NCBI GenBank assembly: GCA_905221605.1
Contig: CAJNDS010002566.1
Coordinates: 1-47,500, forward strand
Direction of reading: 5' to 3'
DNA: 47,500 bases
DNA from: Symbiodinium natans
Lineage: Eukaryota; Sar; Dinophyceae; Suessiales; Symbiodiniaceae
Part shown: positions 31,069 through 40,300 of the stretch, in pieces
How the letters are laid out: each line of letters begins with the position of its first letter
Numbering within the stretch: the first letter of the stretch is position 1
Program-made: the position numbers and the translations under genes
The notes under the pieces: generated by a model
Told to the model about the DNA's origin: nothing
What the model saw: the letters and a program-made list of their open reading frames with translations, nothing else
Database searches by the model: none

Positions 31069-32188
31069 ATGGGCAAGAAGGCTTCTCCCGTTCCCAAAAA
31101 AGCTGCAGTCAAGAGCATTGCGAAACCAAAGGCGAAGCCCAAGGCGAAGCAGCTTCCAGAGAAGCCGACTGCAACCACAGCAGACGATCGAAAGAACATG
31201 TCTGGCTTCGTCACGTCCATGAAGTACAAGCAGACTGCCCAGAACAACAAGCACAGCACCATAGCTCAGAAGTTGCTGGAGGCCCTGTGTTCTGAATGAA
31301 TGTGCTTTTGCTTTTTGTGTGTCGGCTGTTTACACGTGTACATGCATGTCGCTGTGCCCTGTTCAGAAGTACAACACCTTGGACAACGATGGAAAGAAAG
31401 AGATGGCCAGCAAGTATTCCGAGCACGGGCCCAAGGACTTGACGTGGGCGGCGGCATACATCGAGACGAGCACTCATGACGAACAAACAGAACGAGAGAA
31501 AATCAAAGGCATGTGCACTCGCAAAGAAATTTTGGACATGGAGGGCATTGACACGGAAGGCATGCCAGAGAAAATGAAGGAGGAAATCCTGAATGAGCTG
31601 CTTCAGCAGTTGTGGGCCCGACTCAAAACCGACCCATCCAAGGACCCCAGCCTCGTCGCCGACCACCGCATTCCCCAGATGAAGAAGTACTACTACGAGC
31701 ACGATGCTAAGATCAAGGAACGGGAAACAGACACTCGAAGCCAGTCCATGAATGTACAGACCACTGGCTTCAAGATGGAAACCGCGCAAAAAATGCTCAC
31801 CCATGTCGAGTCCGACCCGAACATCAAGATTGAGAACCCGTGGCATGTAGAGCTCATGGTGAAGGTAAAGGCTGTGTGGCAGGCTAAGGGCAAGCTAGAT
31901 AAGGAGGAGACCCTGCTCAAGGACACTTTGGCTGACTTCGAGACGGCCGTGCACGGGAAGGCTGGCTTCGACAAGATCGTCAAAGAATACGAAGTCAAGC
32001 TGGGAGTGCTCACCACGTTCCTCACCGACCTGAGAAAGTCGTATGCCAAAGTCAGCAAGATCGATCCTTCGGATGAAGCCTTGTGCAAGACTGCCTTGGC
32101 TGAGTGGCAAAGTTTCGGAGAGCACATGTTGATTCACCAGGAGGGTGGTAAGCAGATGAAAGCCGGCATGAGGGCATTCATTCCCTGA
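31069..32188 (+). CDS. Transposon gene 3: Lys-rich unknown protein, two exons
   Basis: Exon 1 runs from the ATG at 31069 (GKKASPVPKKAAVKSIAKPK ...) to 31281; exon 2 runs from 31367 (KYNTLDNDGKKEMASKY) to the stop at 32186-32188. The intron 31282-31366 ends in ttcag. Only a GC donor (gag|gcc) keeps the frame; neither GT nearby does. GC donors are common in dinoflagellates. The protein has a basic N-terminus of Lys/Ala/Pro, then a charged, helical body (about 300 residues) with no recognised domain; the HGPKDLTWAAAYIET segment vaguely resembles an HMG-box-like pattern but this is weak. A small palindrome attccctgagggaat overlaps the stop codon. Confidence 0.65.
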
Positions 32189-32754
32189 GGGAATTACTTT
32201 TGAGTAGCAGCCATGGCATTTTGATCGTAGCCGTTGCTGAAACAAAGCCTCTAGCATCCCAAGGCCTTGGAATGTTGACAGTTCGAGCACCGAGGTGTGT
32301 TTCTTCGATTCGTCGTGGACCCACAGTTTGCAGCTTATGCTCCAGTGCGAAATACCTGTTCTGCATGCCTGCCTGCATGCCTGTGTACATGTCTATACAA
32401 CAAAACCCAGCTGTGTACATCTATTATATATACACACATATATGTTATAGGTATATAGACACAGTTCCGGAGGTGCTGGTTCTCATGGCCCCCGATTGCG
32501 CGGATCTGGAGGAGAGACCTTCCCTGAAAAAAATGTTGTATCAATGCTACCATGATGAGTGCGAGTTTCTTCATGTTGGCTGACTCGCAGGACAAGCACA
32601 GCGACACAGGAATGAAAAAAAAAACAGTCGTGCTCCATGCCAGCTTCTCTCAGCGACGATGCCTGCAACTCTCCCCTGGGGATGAAGTGCATGTTCAATC
32701 AATGTACTCGCCATCGTTTGTCTCAGCTACTTATTAAGGTGAATGGATGACTTC
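32189..32754. other. Intergenic, no gene
   Basis: A palindrome at 32672-32682 and an AT-rich run tatatatacacacatatatg near 32424-32445 are the only structures. Short frames show nothing recognisable. Confidence 0.5.
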
Positions 32755-32870
32755 TAAACCCTCAAGCCCTAAACACCCTAAACCCTAAACACCCTAAACC
32801 CTGAACACCCGAAACCCTAAACACTCTAAACCCTAAACCCTTCACCGTTCCAACCTTTCACCCTAAACCT
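32755..32870. repeat. Telomere-like degenerate array
   Basis: Units of ccctaaacac and ccctaaa, about a dozen, ending at cttcaccgttcc. It sits just upstream of the transposase-like gene. Confidence 0.9.
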
Positions 32871-32920
32871 TGTTTCACAGCATCGGTTGCTGTAGATAGT
32901 ACAAGACGTCTGTTTTGCTT

Positions 32921-34612
32921 ATGCTGTCCAAGAATGCTGTGTATGAGAGCCATGCTTCCAAGCATGACTTCGCTGGTAGAAGGCTCCGGGAGAATGTGGC
33001 TGATTTATTTCTATCAGGATCTGTGAGTGCGAAGCGAGCCAGGTCCCTGTATGCTGACAGTCAACAGCACGACCCCAGAGAATCCGCCGAGCTTGCCCAA
33101 GTTGCTGACAGCAGCCATGCTCACAGAGATCTTCTTCGAAAGCTGAAAAAGGACAAGAAATGGCCAGGTGTTTTTTGCACCAAAGTACCCTTGTGGAATC
33201 GCAAAACATGTGCAGCTGAGACGGGGCCCATCGAGATCATGCTGCCCCACGAGCTCGTCAGTTGTATTGCTCTGTGGAATAACCATGATGACAGCTTTTG
33301 GAAGCTAGACAGCTTGAGAGCAGCTTGTTCGCAGCACTTGGATAATGTTTCCAAAGAGCTGGGATTTCGGGATGAGAGACTTCTCCCGATTGGTTTATGG
33401 CTTGACGGTGTTCCAGTAAAGTATGACAGGTCGGAATCCCTCGAGGTCGTCACGATGAATTTTCCTCATGTCGGGGGTGATCTTGCTTCAATGCGATTTC
33501 CCCTAACAGCACTCTACAAGGGACACTGTGCAAAAACTTCTACTCTCGATGCCATTATGCACGTGTTGGCCTGGTCGCTCACCTGCCTTGCTGAAGGTGT
33601 TTTCCCCAAGTATGGGCCACATGGAGAAGAGTTAAAAGGCAAACGTGCTAAACTTGCTGGCAGGAGCTTGCATGCAAAGGGCATATTGGTGGAGGTCCGG
33701 GGCGATTGGGCTGCATTCAAAAGTGTTTTTCGCCTACCAGCTTGGTCTCAGACAGATGCCTGCTGCTACCGATGCCAAGCCAACAAGACAAATCTCAGCT
33801 TCATGGACGCTAGCAGCACAGCTCCATGGCGACAGCTTCCACTTACACACTGGGAGCTGGTTGGTAGGATTTTTGCAGCACACGGATCATGTTCCCCCTT
33901 GTTTGCATGTCCGGGCTTCAAGACCGATGTTTTTGCAATAGATTGGTTGCATTGTGTCGACCAGGGGGTCGCGGCGGACTATATGGGCTCTTTGATGCAC
34001 ACAATCCTCAAGGAAATCCCCGGAAGCCCAACAGAGAAACTGGCTTGCTTGTTCAAACATGTGCAGGATTTTTACAGACGGAGCAATGCTGAGTCCAGAC
34101 TGGACAATCTCACAGCCGGAATGATCAAAAAGCAAAATGCTGCAAGCCCAAAGCTACGATGCAAAGCTGGCGAGGCTAGGTGCCTCATCCCGTGGATCTC
34201 TGAAGCTTGTGAGCACTTCCTCACTGGGGACACTGCTGAGCATCGGGCAGCAACGGATGCAGGGAAGTATCTGCAAGAGTGCTATTCCCATTTGAGTCCT
34301 GCTCGTTTTGATAGGAATAAGCTAGCTGCAGCCTGCCGAAAGTTTTTGCTTTTGTATGCTAGCTTGGCTACCCTGTACAGCAATCAGTCGGTCTGGCGCT
34401 TCAAACCCAAGCACCACCTTTTCCTTCACCTCTGCGAGGAAAGCTTGGACTCCCCAAGCTTGCATTGGAATTATCGCGACGAGGACTTCGGGGGAAGCCT
34501 GGCCCATATAGGGGAGAGAAGGGGAGGGGCTAACACAGCCAATGTTTTGTCTCACATTGTGTTGCAAATGTTCTATGCCAAGCACCAGATCCCAATTTTC
34601 GGCCCTCTGTAA
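32921..34612 (+). CDS. Transposon gene 4: candidate CACTA/Plavaka-type transposase
   Basis: About 563 residues from the ATG at 32921. The layout resembles Tnp2-type (transposase_21) proteins: GLWLDGVPVKYD (about 161-172) in the place of the first Asp, VRGDWAAFKSVF, a Cys pair CCYRCQANKT followed by WRQLPLTHWELVG, then FAIDWLHCVDQGVAADYMGSL, which parallels the DVMHxxKNV ... LLGTLL box, and near the end FKPKHHLFLHLCEE and YRDEDFGGSLAHIGERRGG. These assignments come from order and spacing, not a search. It is the last gene before the right end of the element and is intact, so the element may still be active. An upstream exon is possible because AGs at 32880 and 32898 could be acceptors. Confidence 0.55.
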   Translation: MLSKNAVYESHASKHDFAGRRLRENVADLFLSGSVSAKRARSLYADSQQHDPRESAELAQVADSSHAHRDLLRKLKKDKKWPGVFCTKVPLWNRKTCAAETGPIEIMLPHELVSCIALWNNHDDSFWKLDSLRAACSQHLDNVSKELGFRDERLLPIGLWLDGVPVKYDRSESLEVVTMNFPHVGGDLASMRFPLTALYKGHCAKTSTLDAIMHVLAWSLTCLAEGVFPKYGPHGEELKGKRAKLAGRSLHAKGILVEVRGDWAAFKSVFRLPAWSQTDACCYRCQANKTNLSFMDASSTAPWRQLPLTHWELVGRIFAAHGSCSPLFACPGFKTDVFAIDWLHCVDQGVAADYMGSLMHTILKEIPGSPTEKLACLFKHVQDFYRRSNAESRLDNLTAGMIKKQNAASPKLRCKAGEARCLIPWISEACEHFLTGDTAEHRAATDAGKYLQECYSHLSPARFDRNKLAAACRKFLLLYASLATLYSNQSVWRFKPKHHLFLHLCEESLDSPSLHWNYRDEDFGGSLAHIGERRGGANTANVLSHIVLQMFYAKHQIPIFGPL

Positions 34613-34848
34613 CAAACCAAGATCGAAGGGGGGGGGGGCTTGCACAGCCCATGCTTGCATGCAGTCTCACCTTGTGTTGCGAATCTTTTGTGCCAAGCAA
34701 CAGGTGCTTAATTGCTTTCGGCACTCTGAGAGAAACAAAGATCTCCATTGCACTGCAGGCATGATATATAGCTGCTCCCCTGGGGAGTGCTGCATTTCAT
34801 GCTTCGGGGGCATGCAATTTTCATGATCTACTTTCGTGAATGGTTTTT
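34613..34848. other. Downstream of transposase-like gene
   Basis: A G10 tract at about 34629. The sequence gcatgcttgcatgcagtctcac ... tgccaagcaacaggtgc partly repeats the end of the gene (about 34540-34600), a small direct duplication. A palindrome is at 34775-34787. Confidence 0.5.
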
Positions 34849-34999
34849 GCTTGATGTTGCATGGCATGTGTGTGTGGTGTGTGCATGGTCTGTGGGGTGT
34901 AGTGTGGTGTGTTGTGTGTGGTGTGTGTGTGTGTGTTGTGTGTGTGGGGTTGTCTGGTGTGTGTGTGTGTGTGAGGTGTCTTGTGTGTGTGTGTGTGTG

Positions 35000-35030
<31 letters not shown>

Positions 35031-35127
35031 GTGTGTGTTGTGTGTGTTGTGTGTGTTGTGTGTGTTGTGTGTGTTGTGTGTGTTGTGTGTGTTGTGTGTG
35101 TTGTGTGTGTTGTGTGTGTTGTGTGTG

Positions 35128-35196
<69 letters not shown>

Positions 35197-35208
35197 GTGT
35201 GTTGTGTG

Positions 35209-35241
<33 letters not shown>

Positions 35242-35412
35242 GTGTGTTGTGTGTGTTGTGTGTGTTGTGTGTGTTGTGTGTGTTGTGTGTGTTGTGTGTT
35301 GTGTGTTGTGTGTTGTGTGTGTGTGTGTGTGTGTGTTTGTTGTGTGTGTTGTGTGTGTTGTGTGTTGTGTGTTGTGTGTGTGTGTGTGTGTTGATGTGTG
35401 TGTGTTGTTGGT
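34849..35412. repeat. (TG)n / TGTGTGTTG microsatellite
   Basis: About 560 bp of tg dinucleotides interspersed with tgtgtgttg units. All the Cys-Val or Thr-His frames here are artefacts. Confidence 0.97.
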
Positions 35413-35439
35413 GTCCATGTGCCACCACATTTAACCAAT

Positions 35440-35529
35440 GTTTTTTGCACGTTAATTAAGGAAGGTGTACCTTTCTTATAATTAGGAACCTTTCTTATTT
35501 AAAGTTTGCTTAAATAAGCACGAAAGTTA
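35440..35529. repeat. Right subterminal AT-rich repeats
   Basis: Contains gttaattaagg, cttataattagg, cttatttaaag, gcttaaataagc and gttaattaag. These are the same word types as in the left subterminal region, in mixed orientation. Confidence 0.75.
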
Positions 35530-35554
35530 ATTAAGCAACATTGGGCTCTCTGGG
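35530..35554 (-). repeat. Right terminal inverted repeat
   Basis: Ends ATTGGGCTCTCTGGG. Inverse of 25931-25955 with one mismatch. Confidence 0.9.
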
Positions 35555-35556
35555 TC

Positions 35557-35661
35557 CATGTTCACCTCCCTTGCTGCATCCAGCTCTTCTTGTGGCAATC
35601 TTGATTGCTTGCCTTTGAGGCCTTTGGATTTGCCGTGTCCTTTATTCCATCCTTTTCCCAT
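35557..35661 (-). pseudogene. Kinase-like ORF copy B, first 35 codons
   Basis: Begins MGKGWNKGHGKSKGLKGKQ and stops at the transposon junction. It continues at 25930. The ATG (35659-35661) is in the frame of the preceding TGA (35665-35667). Confidence 0.8.
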
Positions 35662-35664
35662 AGC

Positions 35665-37159
35665 TCACTTCCTAAAAGAGAGAGCGGTTTGTGTCAGGCC
35701 ATCCTTTTTTGCTTTGGCTTTAATTTTAGCTTTAGACTTGGGAAAAGCGGGTGTGGTCTGAGGAGGCAAAGGAGGAATCTGAGGGAGAGACTCTCCTGTG
35801 CTGCTACTTGCCACTGGTTCACCTACACTAGTGTTTGAAGGCACAACGGCTGCGGGATGGGGCGAGCAACTCTGCCTCAAGCCGAAGAAGGCTTTCACGC
35901 CAGCCTTGGGGTCTAGGCTTCTTTTTTGGGCTTCTTGGAATTTGCTGTTAGGCTTCTTGCAGACCTGGCTGCACCTACCTTGACATCCCGGTTTGGCCTT
36001 TAGGATTCTGACAGCTTGGAAAACACCACACTTTTTGCATACCACTGACTCTCCAAGGTTGATCATGTGGTGAGACACATGAAAGCCCCACGGAGTCGAG
36101 GTGGGCACAGGCAGACTCTGGCACGGGAACTGAAGAACGTGCACAACCACCTCATGCGGATCGACTTGTTGCACGTAAAGCCCGCACCCTTCGCACTTGA
36201 TGCACAGGTTGTTGGTGCTTTCTCCGCTAGAGATTTTCCAATTGTGCATGGTCTGGGGATTGGCCTCCTTGACTGCATGCAGAAGAAGCTGTTTTTTATT
36301 GGGTCCTTTTTTGGAGGGAAGCGCGACCTTGGCCTTAGCCTTCCTCTCAAATTTGACCTCATTTGCTGAGGGCAGCGGGCAGTTGGCGAGGAGGAACTCA
36401 GCTCGCTTTCCTAAGAAAGTGGAGATCTCTCGCGCAGTGCTGTCAATTTGCCTGACGTTTGCCACATGCTCTTGTGACAGAATCTCTTTGGCCTTCTGAC
36501 CGCACAGCCAGTCTGCATGTCTGTTGGCTTCCCAGGCCCATGAGGAGCCGGTGCCATGCCTGGCTGCGTGCTCCTCTTTGGTTAAGTGCCCTTTTGTCCA
36601 GACCGGTTTCAATCTATTACGGTCATCCTGACCTGCGGTCCATATACTTGGCCAAAGGAAATGGGCGTTGGGGTTTTTAAGTCTAGTGAGCGCTATTTTG
36701 CTATCGCAGGCAACAAAATTGTTTTGGTTGGACAAGCCCAAAAGGAAATCAAGTGCCTTTGACTCAGCGTCATTTACCGTGAAACCTACCTGAAGGACCC
36801 CCACCGCATACCCTACAATCTTGTAGGCCGGATCCGGCTCCGGGCCTGCCAGCAGCATGCCGGCAGATGGCCATCCTTGCGCTGTATGGCAACTAAGCTC
36901 CAGGTTGCCATTCTGAGCCTGGGATCGGAGGCCTGTGGTCCTCCTGATCCGTCCGTACCAAACCAGACTGGTTGGCAGCTCTGTGCCGCTTCTTCAAGGT
37001 TTCCTTCTACACGGGTTTCAAGGATCAAGGGAGGGTGGTCAGGGTGCTTGGTAAGCGGGGCTGGGACTAGCCCTCTCAACCAGAAACATTCTGGTGCATC
37101 CACCCTACTCCTCCACTCAGGGTCGGGGCCAATGTCGTGCGCTGCCCACGCAGGGCAAG
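35665..37159 (-). pseudogene. LINE RNase H and Cys-rich C-terminal ORF (copy B)
   Basis: Two frames joined by a shift near 36855. The upstream frame carries WFGTDGSGG, the first Asp of an RNase H domain. The downstream frame carries NDAESKALDFLL (Glu), FVACDSKIALT (second Asp), KPVWTKGHLT and EANRHADWLCG (last Asp region), the usual RNase H order. A Cys-rich part follows (CIKCEGCG, VVCKKCGVF, CQGRCSQVC), then LSFRK and TGA. RNase H removes the RNA strand during retrotransposition. The RT itself is missing because the copy is 5'-truncated at 37159. Frames past 37159 belong to the copia element. Confidence 0.7.
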
Positions 37160-37171
37160 TCACATATATCA
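37160..37171. repeat. LINE target site duplication, fourth copy
   Basis: tcacatatatca. It is both the LINE duplication and the LTR terminal sequence, followed by act (37172-37174), the last bases of the copia 3' LTR. Confidence 0.85.
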
Positions 37172-37174
37172 ACT

Positions 37175-37184
37175 CCCCCTCATG
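37175..37184 (-). other. Copia polypurine tract
   Basis: On the minus strand CATGAGGGGG immediately precedes AGTTGATATATG, the start of the 3' LTR. This is the expected position of the plus-strand primer site. Confidence 0.75.
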
Positions 37185-37383
37185 ACCAAGAGTTTCACTG
37201 TTGGTCACGTCAACTAAGCTCCACGCAAAGTCAACTAAGCTCCTCGCCGGGCCATGGATTCCGGCGCATTCCTCAGTCCTAGACCGCTGCACTGCTTCAT
37301 ACCGCTGGAGGTCGACTAACTCTCGCAAAGTAACCTGGCTGGCGGGTGGGCGGGTAAGCCAGGGGTGGACGGGCGGGCGCGAA

Positions 37384-40300
37384 TTACCGCAGTCGCAAGC
37401 TTTCCAGGGCGACGTCCGCGAAAGCTGGCGGATAGTGCTGCGTTGCTTTGAGATCAAAGTTTCGTGAATGATCTACCTTGCAGGTACATGCAAATGTTTC
37501 GGACATTGTTCGCACAAACTGTTCATCGTTCGACATCAATTTCCAAATCTTTCGGATAGGTAATCCATCTCTGCCTACCAAGCCTGAAACACAGCCGTGC
37601 ACTTCGCCAGTGTAATGGGTTCTTTGCTTTGCAAACGAACGGGTGCTTGCCCATCCCCAGTAGGCACACCGCTGCGGCCATTCTATGACCCATACCCCTA
37701 CTTGCGGGTGGTTCACCATCACTAAGAAGCTCCGCCAGAGCTTGCGATGCACCGTGAACAAAGCTTGTAGATGGTCCTGATAGCCCGGCCGATCTTCGTG
37801 TCGCCGTTGGTACGGGCTACCTCCGGTACAAGGAGTGCTGCTCCAGAAAACAACCTTCATCCCCCATTCTCTCGCAACATTCATTGCAGACATGACCCGC
37901 TCCACGGTGTCATTCGAGGTTCCGTCAACCCCTTGAGTAATCGGCAGGACAAATACTTGGTGCACACTTCCTTGCAGGTACAGATTCGAACGTGAACTCG
38001 TGCAAAACTCGATCAGCACAGTCGAATATTCAGTCTCGAGTTCGCATAGCCGACAGAAAGCTTCGTATTCGAGGTTGTCTGGCCCGAGTACAGAATCTAG
38101 CACTCCAGACAGCAACAAGCAAGACCTGACTGCCGGGACCTCTCGGAAATCGATGTTGGTGACATCTTCTAATCCGAGGGTTGCTGTATGCTTTGCTGTT
38201 TGGAGGCGATTTAAATTCTTTGTGAGAAGATCGCTCACATTCTCGGTTCCGGCCACTCCCTCTACTGCTAACTCGCCGCTATGGACACGGTCTTGGATAA
38301 AGCACAACCTCAAGTCTATATGCCGCATGCGCCTGAGTAGCCCCTCCATGCTGGCAATTTGCCTAGCTGAGGCAGAGTCAGTGTACACGCGGTGGGGTTT
38401 CTGGAGGGTGCCCCAGATATGCGCCGTCAATTGCGCAAGTCCTGCCACCTCTTTCGCTGCCTCGGCGATGGCAAACAACTCTGCCTCTGCTGAGCTGAGT
38501 GCCACGACGCTCTGCAGGCGGCTGTACCCCTTTATGCAGTACCACAGACCGTCCACTGCGATGTAGATCACTCCGCCACTGGTGCTCTTCCGGGCTACGC
38601 TCATCTCGCTGCCCCAATTGCTGTCGCAATAGGCTACCAGGCTGGCATTCTCCCCCTCATTGGTCTTGCCATCTCCGAGCGGGAAGATTTGATCTAACAG
38701 CGGAAACGCTGCTAACCATCGCAGGAACTTGCGAAGTGCATCTTCATGCACTTGCCGTGGCGTGCTTTGTCCGCGTGACAACATGGAGTGAAAATACGTT
38801 ATATCTGAGCGAGTTTGACAGAGCCAGCCTATCTTCCCTAGGCAACTTCGGAACCGTGAAGCTGCTTCACTGGACAGCTCCTTTGAAGGCTCTTCAACAC
38901 TCTCCGCATCGTACATACTCCTGATGTCGGGTGTCGTCAAGGATGCTTTTACGGTGGATATGTCCCATCCGAAGGATGTAAAGACCGACTCCACATACTC
39001 AGGCTTCACCCCAAGCATGATCTGCCGTCCATCCCAACGGATTAAACGACCGAGGAATTCCATCTGCCCATCTTCGATCAGCCTCCCTGTCACTTTGACT
39101 TTCAAGACTGAACTCAGGGCTTCGTGGACGTACTCGAACCCTTTCTCGGTAGAGGACACAATGAGCAAATCATCCACGTACGCTAACATGATGATATACT
39201 CCCATCCGGATTCAAGGTTGACCCATCCGCTGAAAAGCGTCGGTTCAAGCGGACTCGCTTGTAAGCCTAGTGCAGATACGATCCTGTTCAGGTGTCGCTG
39301 CCAGCTAAGGCTAGCGGAACGCAAACCGTAGAGCGCTTTCTCTAGTATCAAGTACGCGGTTTCGCCGCTCTCGAGCGCGAACGTGCTTGGCAACTCGATA
39401 ATGGTGGGTTCCACTACCTGCGCAAAAAGAAACGCGGTGGAGATGTCGAGGCCGTAAGCCCGCATCTTTCCCTTCGCCGCCCGTGCAAGGACGATCTTGA
39501 GGGCTTCCACCGACGCAGTATTAGAACTCAACCCCAAATCGAGTGCGGATGGTCGGCCATGAGCAAAATCCTTAGTGACTATCCTTGCTCGGACTAGTCC
39601 TGGGGCCTTCTGAGTGAGGACCCATCGGGACTTGACCGTCCGACAGTTTGGGTTGGCTTTGCGGTATTCATCAATCTCGCTCTTTGATCTTGCATAACCA
39701 ACTTTCAGACTATCGAGCGCATTGACTTCTTTCTTGATTCCTTGCCATGTCTCTTCAGGGTCCAGCTGAAAACCTTCCAGGTCGTCGTAGCTGGCTCGAG
39801 GTCGATTCACCCACAGAGTCCTGTCTTGGATTCTCATGTACGCCCCTGCGGACTCATCTTCCTTTTTCTCTTTAACTGAAGAACATACACATGGTTGGTC
39901 CTGGAGATTCAACAACTCAACTGCTTCACGCTCGGCCGACTGCTGTTGCTTGTGGTGCTGTCGTTGTGTTGTTGTGTTCAAGCAAACATACGGGAACTTC
40001 TCCACGCTCGACCGACCAACAAGTAAGTGACATGCTGCTTCGACGTCGTAGTGGTCACAACAAGAAAGTGGTTGTGGTGTGTAGTGGGCGCTCTCGAGCA
40101 ATTCTTCCAGGTATCGGACTGGGACCCCCTCATGGAATGTCTGGGGATGCTCTGGAGCGTCTCCCATATCCTCATCCTCAGCCTCGGACGGCTGGTATTC
40201 GGATACATTCCAGTCAGCATCCGGCGCTGATATCTCCGGGATCTCCAGGTCTCCGACTCCTGCTTGCTCAGGATCAAACGCTCGGACCTCCTCTCCTCCA

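Larger units (their letters stand above)
25931..35554. mobile_element. 9.6-kb four-gene DNA transposon, CACTA/Plavaka-like
   Basis: Copy A of the host LINE reads cgcttctttccatgttc without a break. Copy B reads cgcttctttc, then this element, then tccatgttc. The ends are 25-bp inverted repeats starting CCCAGAGAGCCCAATG; the duplicated target is TC (TCC if one terminal base is assigned differently). Next to both ends are AT-rich subterminal repeats. Inside are four plus-strand genes (26378, 28769, 31069, 32921), telomere-like arrays and short palindromes. The last gene looks like the transposase. A duplication of 2-3 bp and subterminal arrays suit the CACTA (CMC) group, but the ends are not CACTA. 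Confidence 0.88.
24333..37159 (-). mobile_element. LINE copy B, split by a DNA transposon
   Basis: Without the transposon (25931-35554) the copy is about 3.2 kb. It carries, on the minus strand, an RNase H domain, a Cys-rich region, TGA, and the kinase-like ORF. The 5' end at 37159 is marked by the fourth 12-bp duplication at 37160-37171. It reaches about 0.9 kb further upstream than copy A. Confidence 0.85.

Noticed and set aside
34836-35459. Cys-Val, Thr-His frames of up to 253 codons
   Set aside because: Pure products of the (TG)n microsatellite.
37160-37171. Chance 12-mer inside the RNase H frame
   Set aside because: The frame 36813-37457 runs through it, but position, sequence and the adjoining polypurine tract fit an LTR end and LINE duplication exactly.
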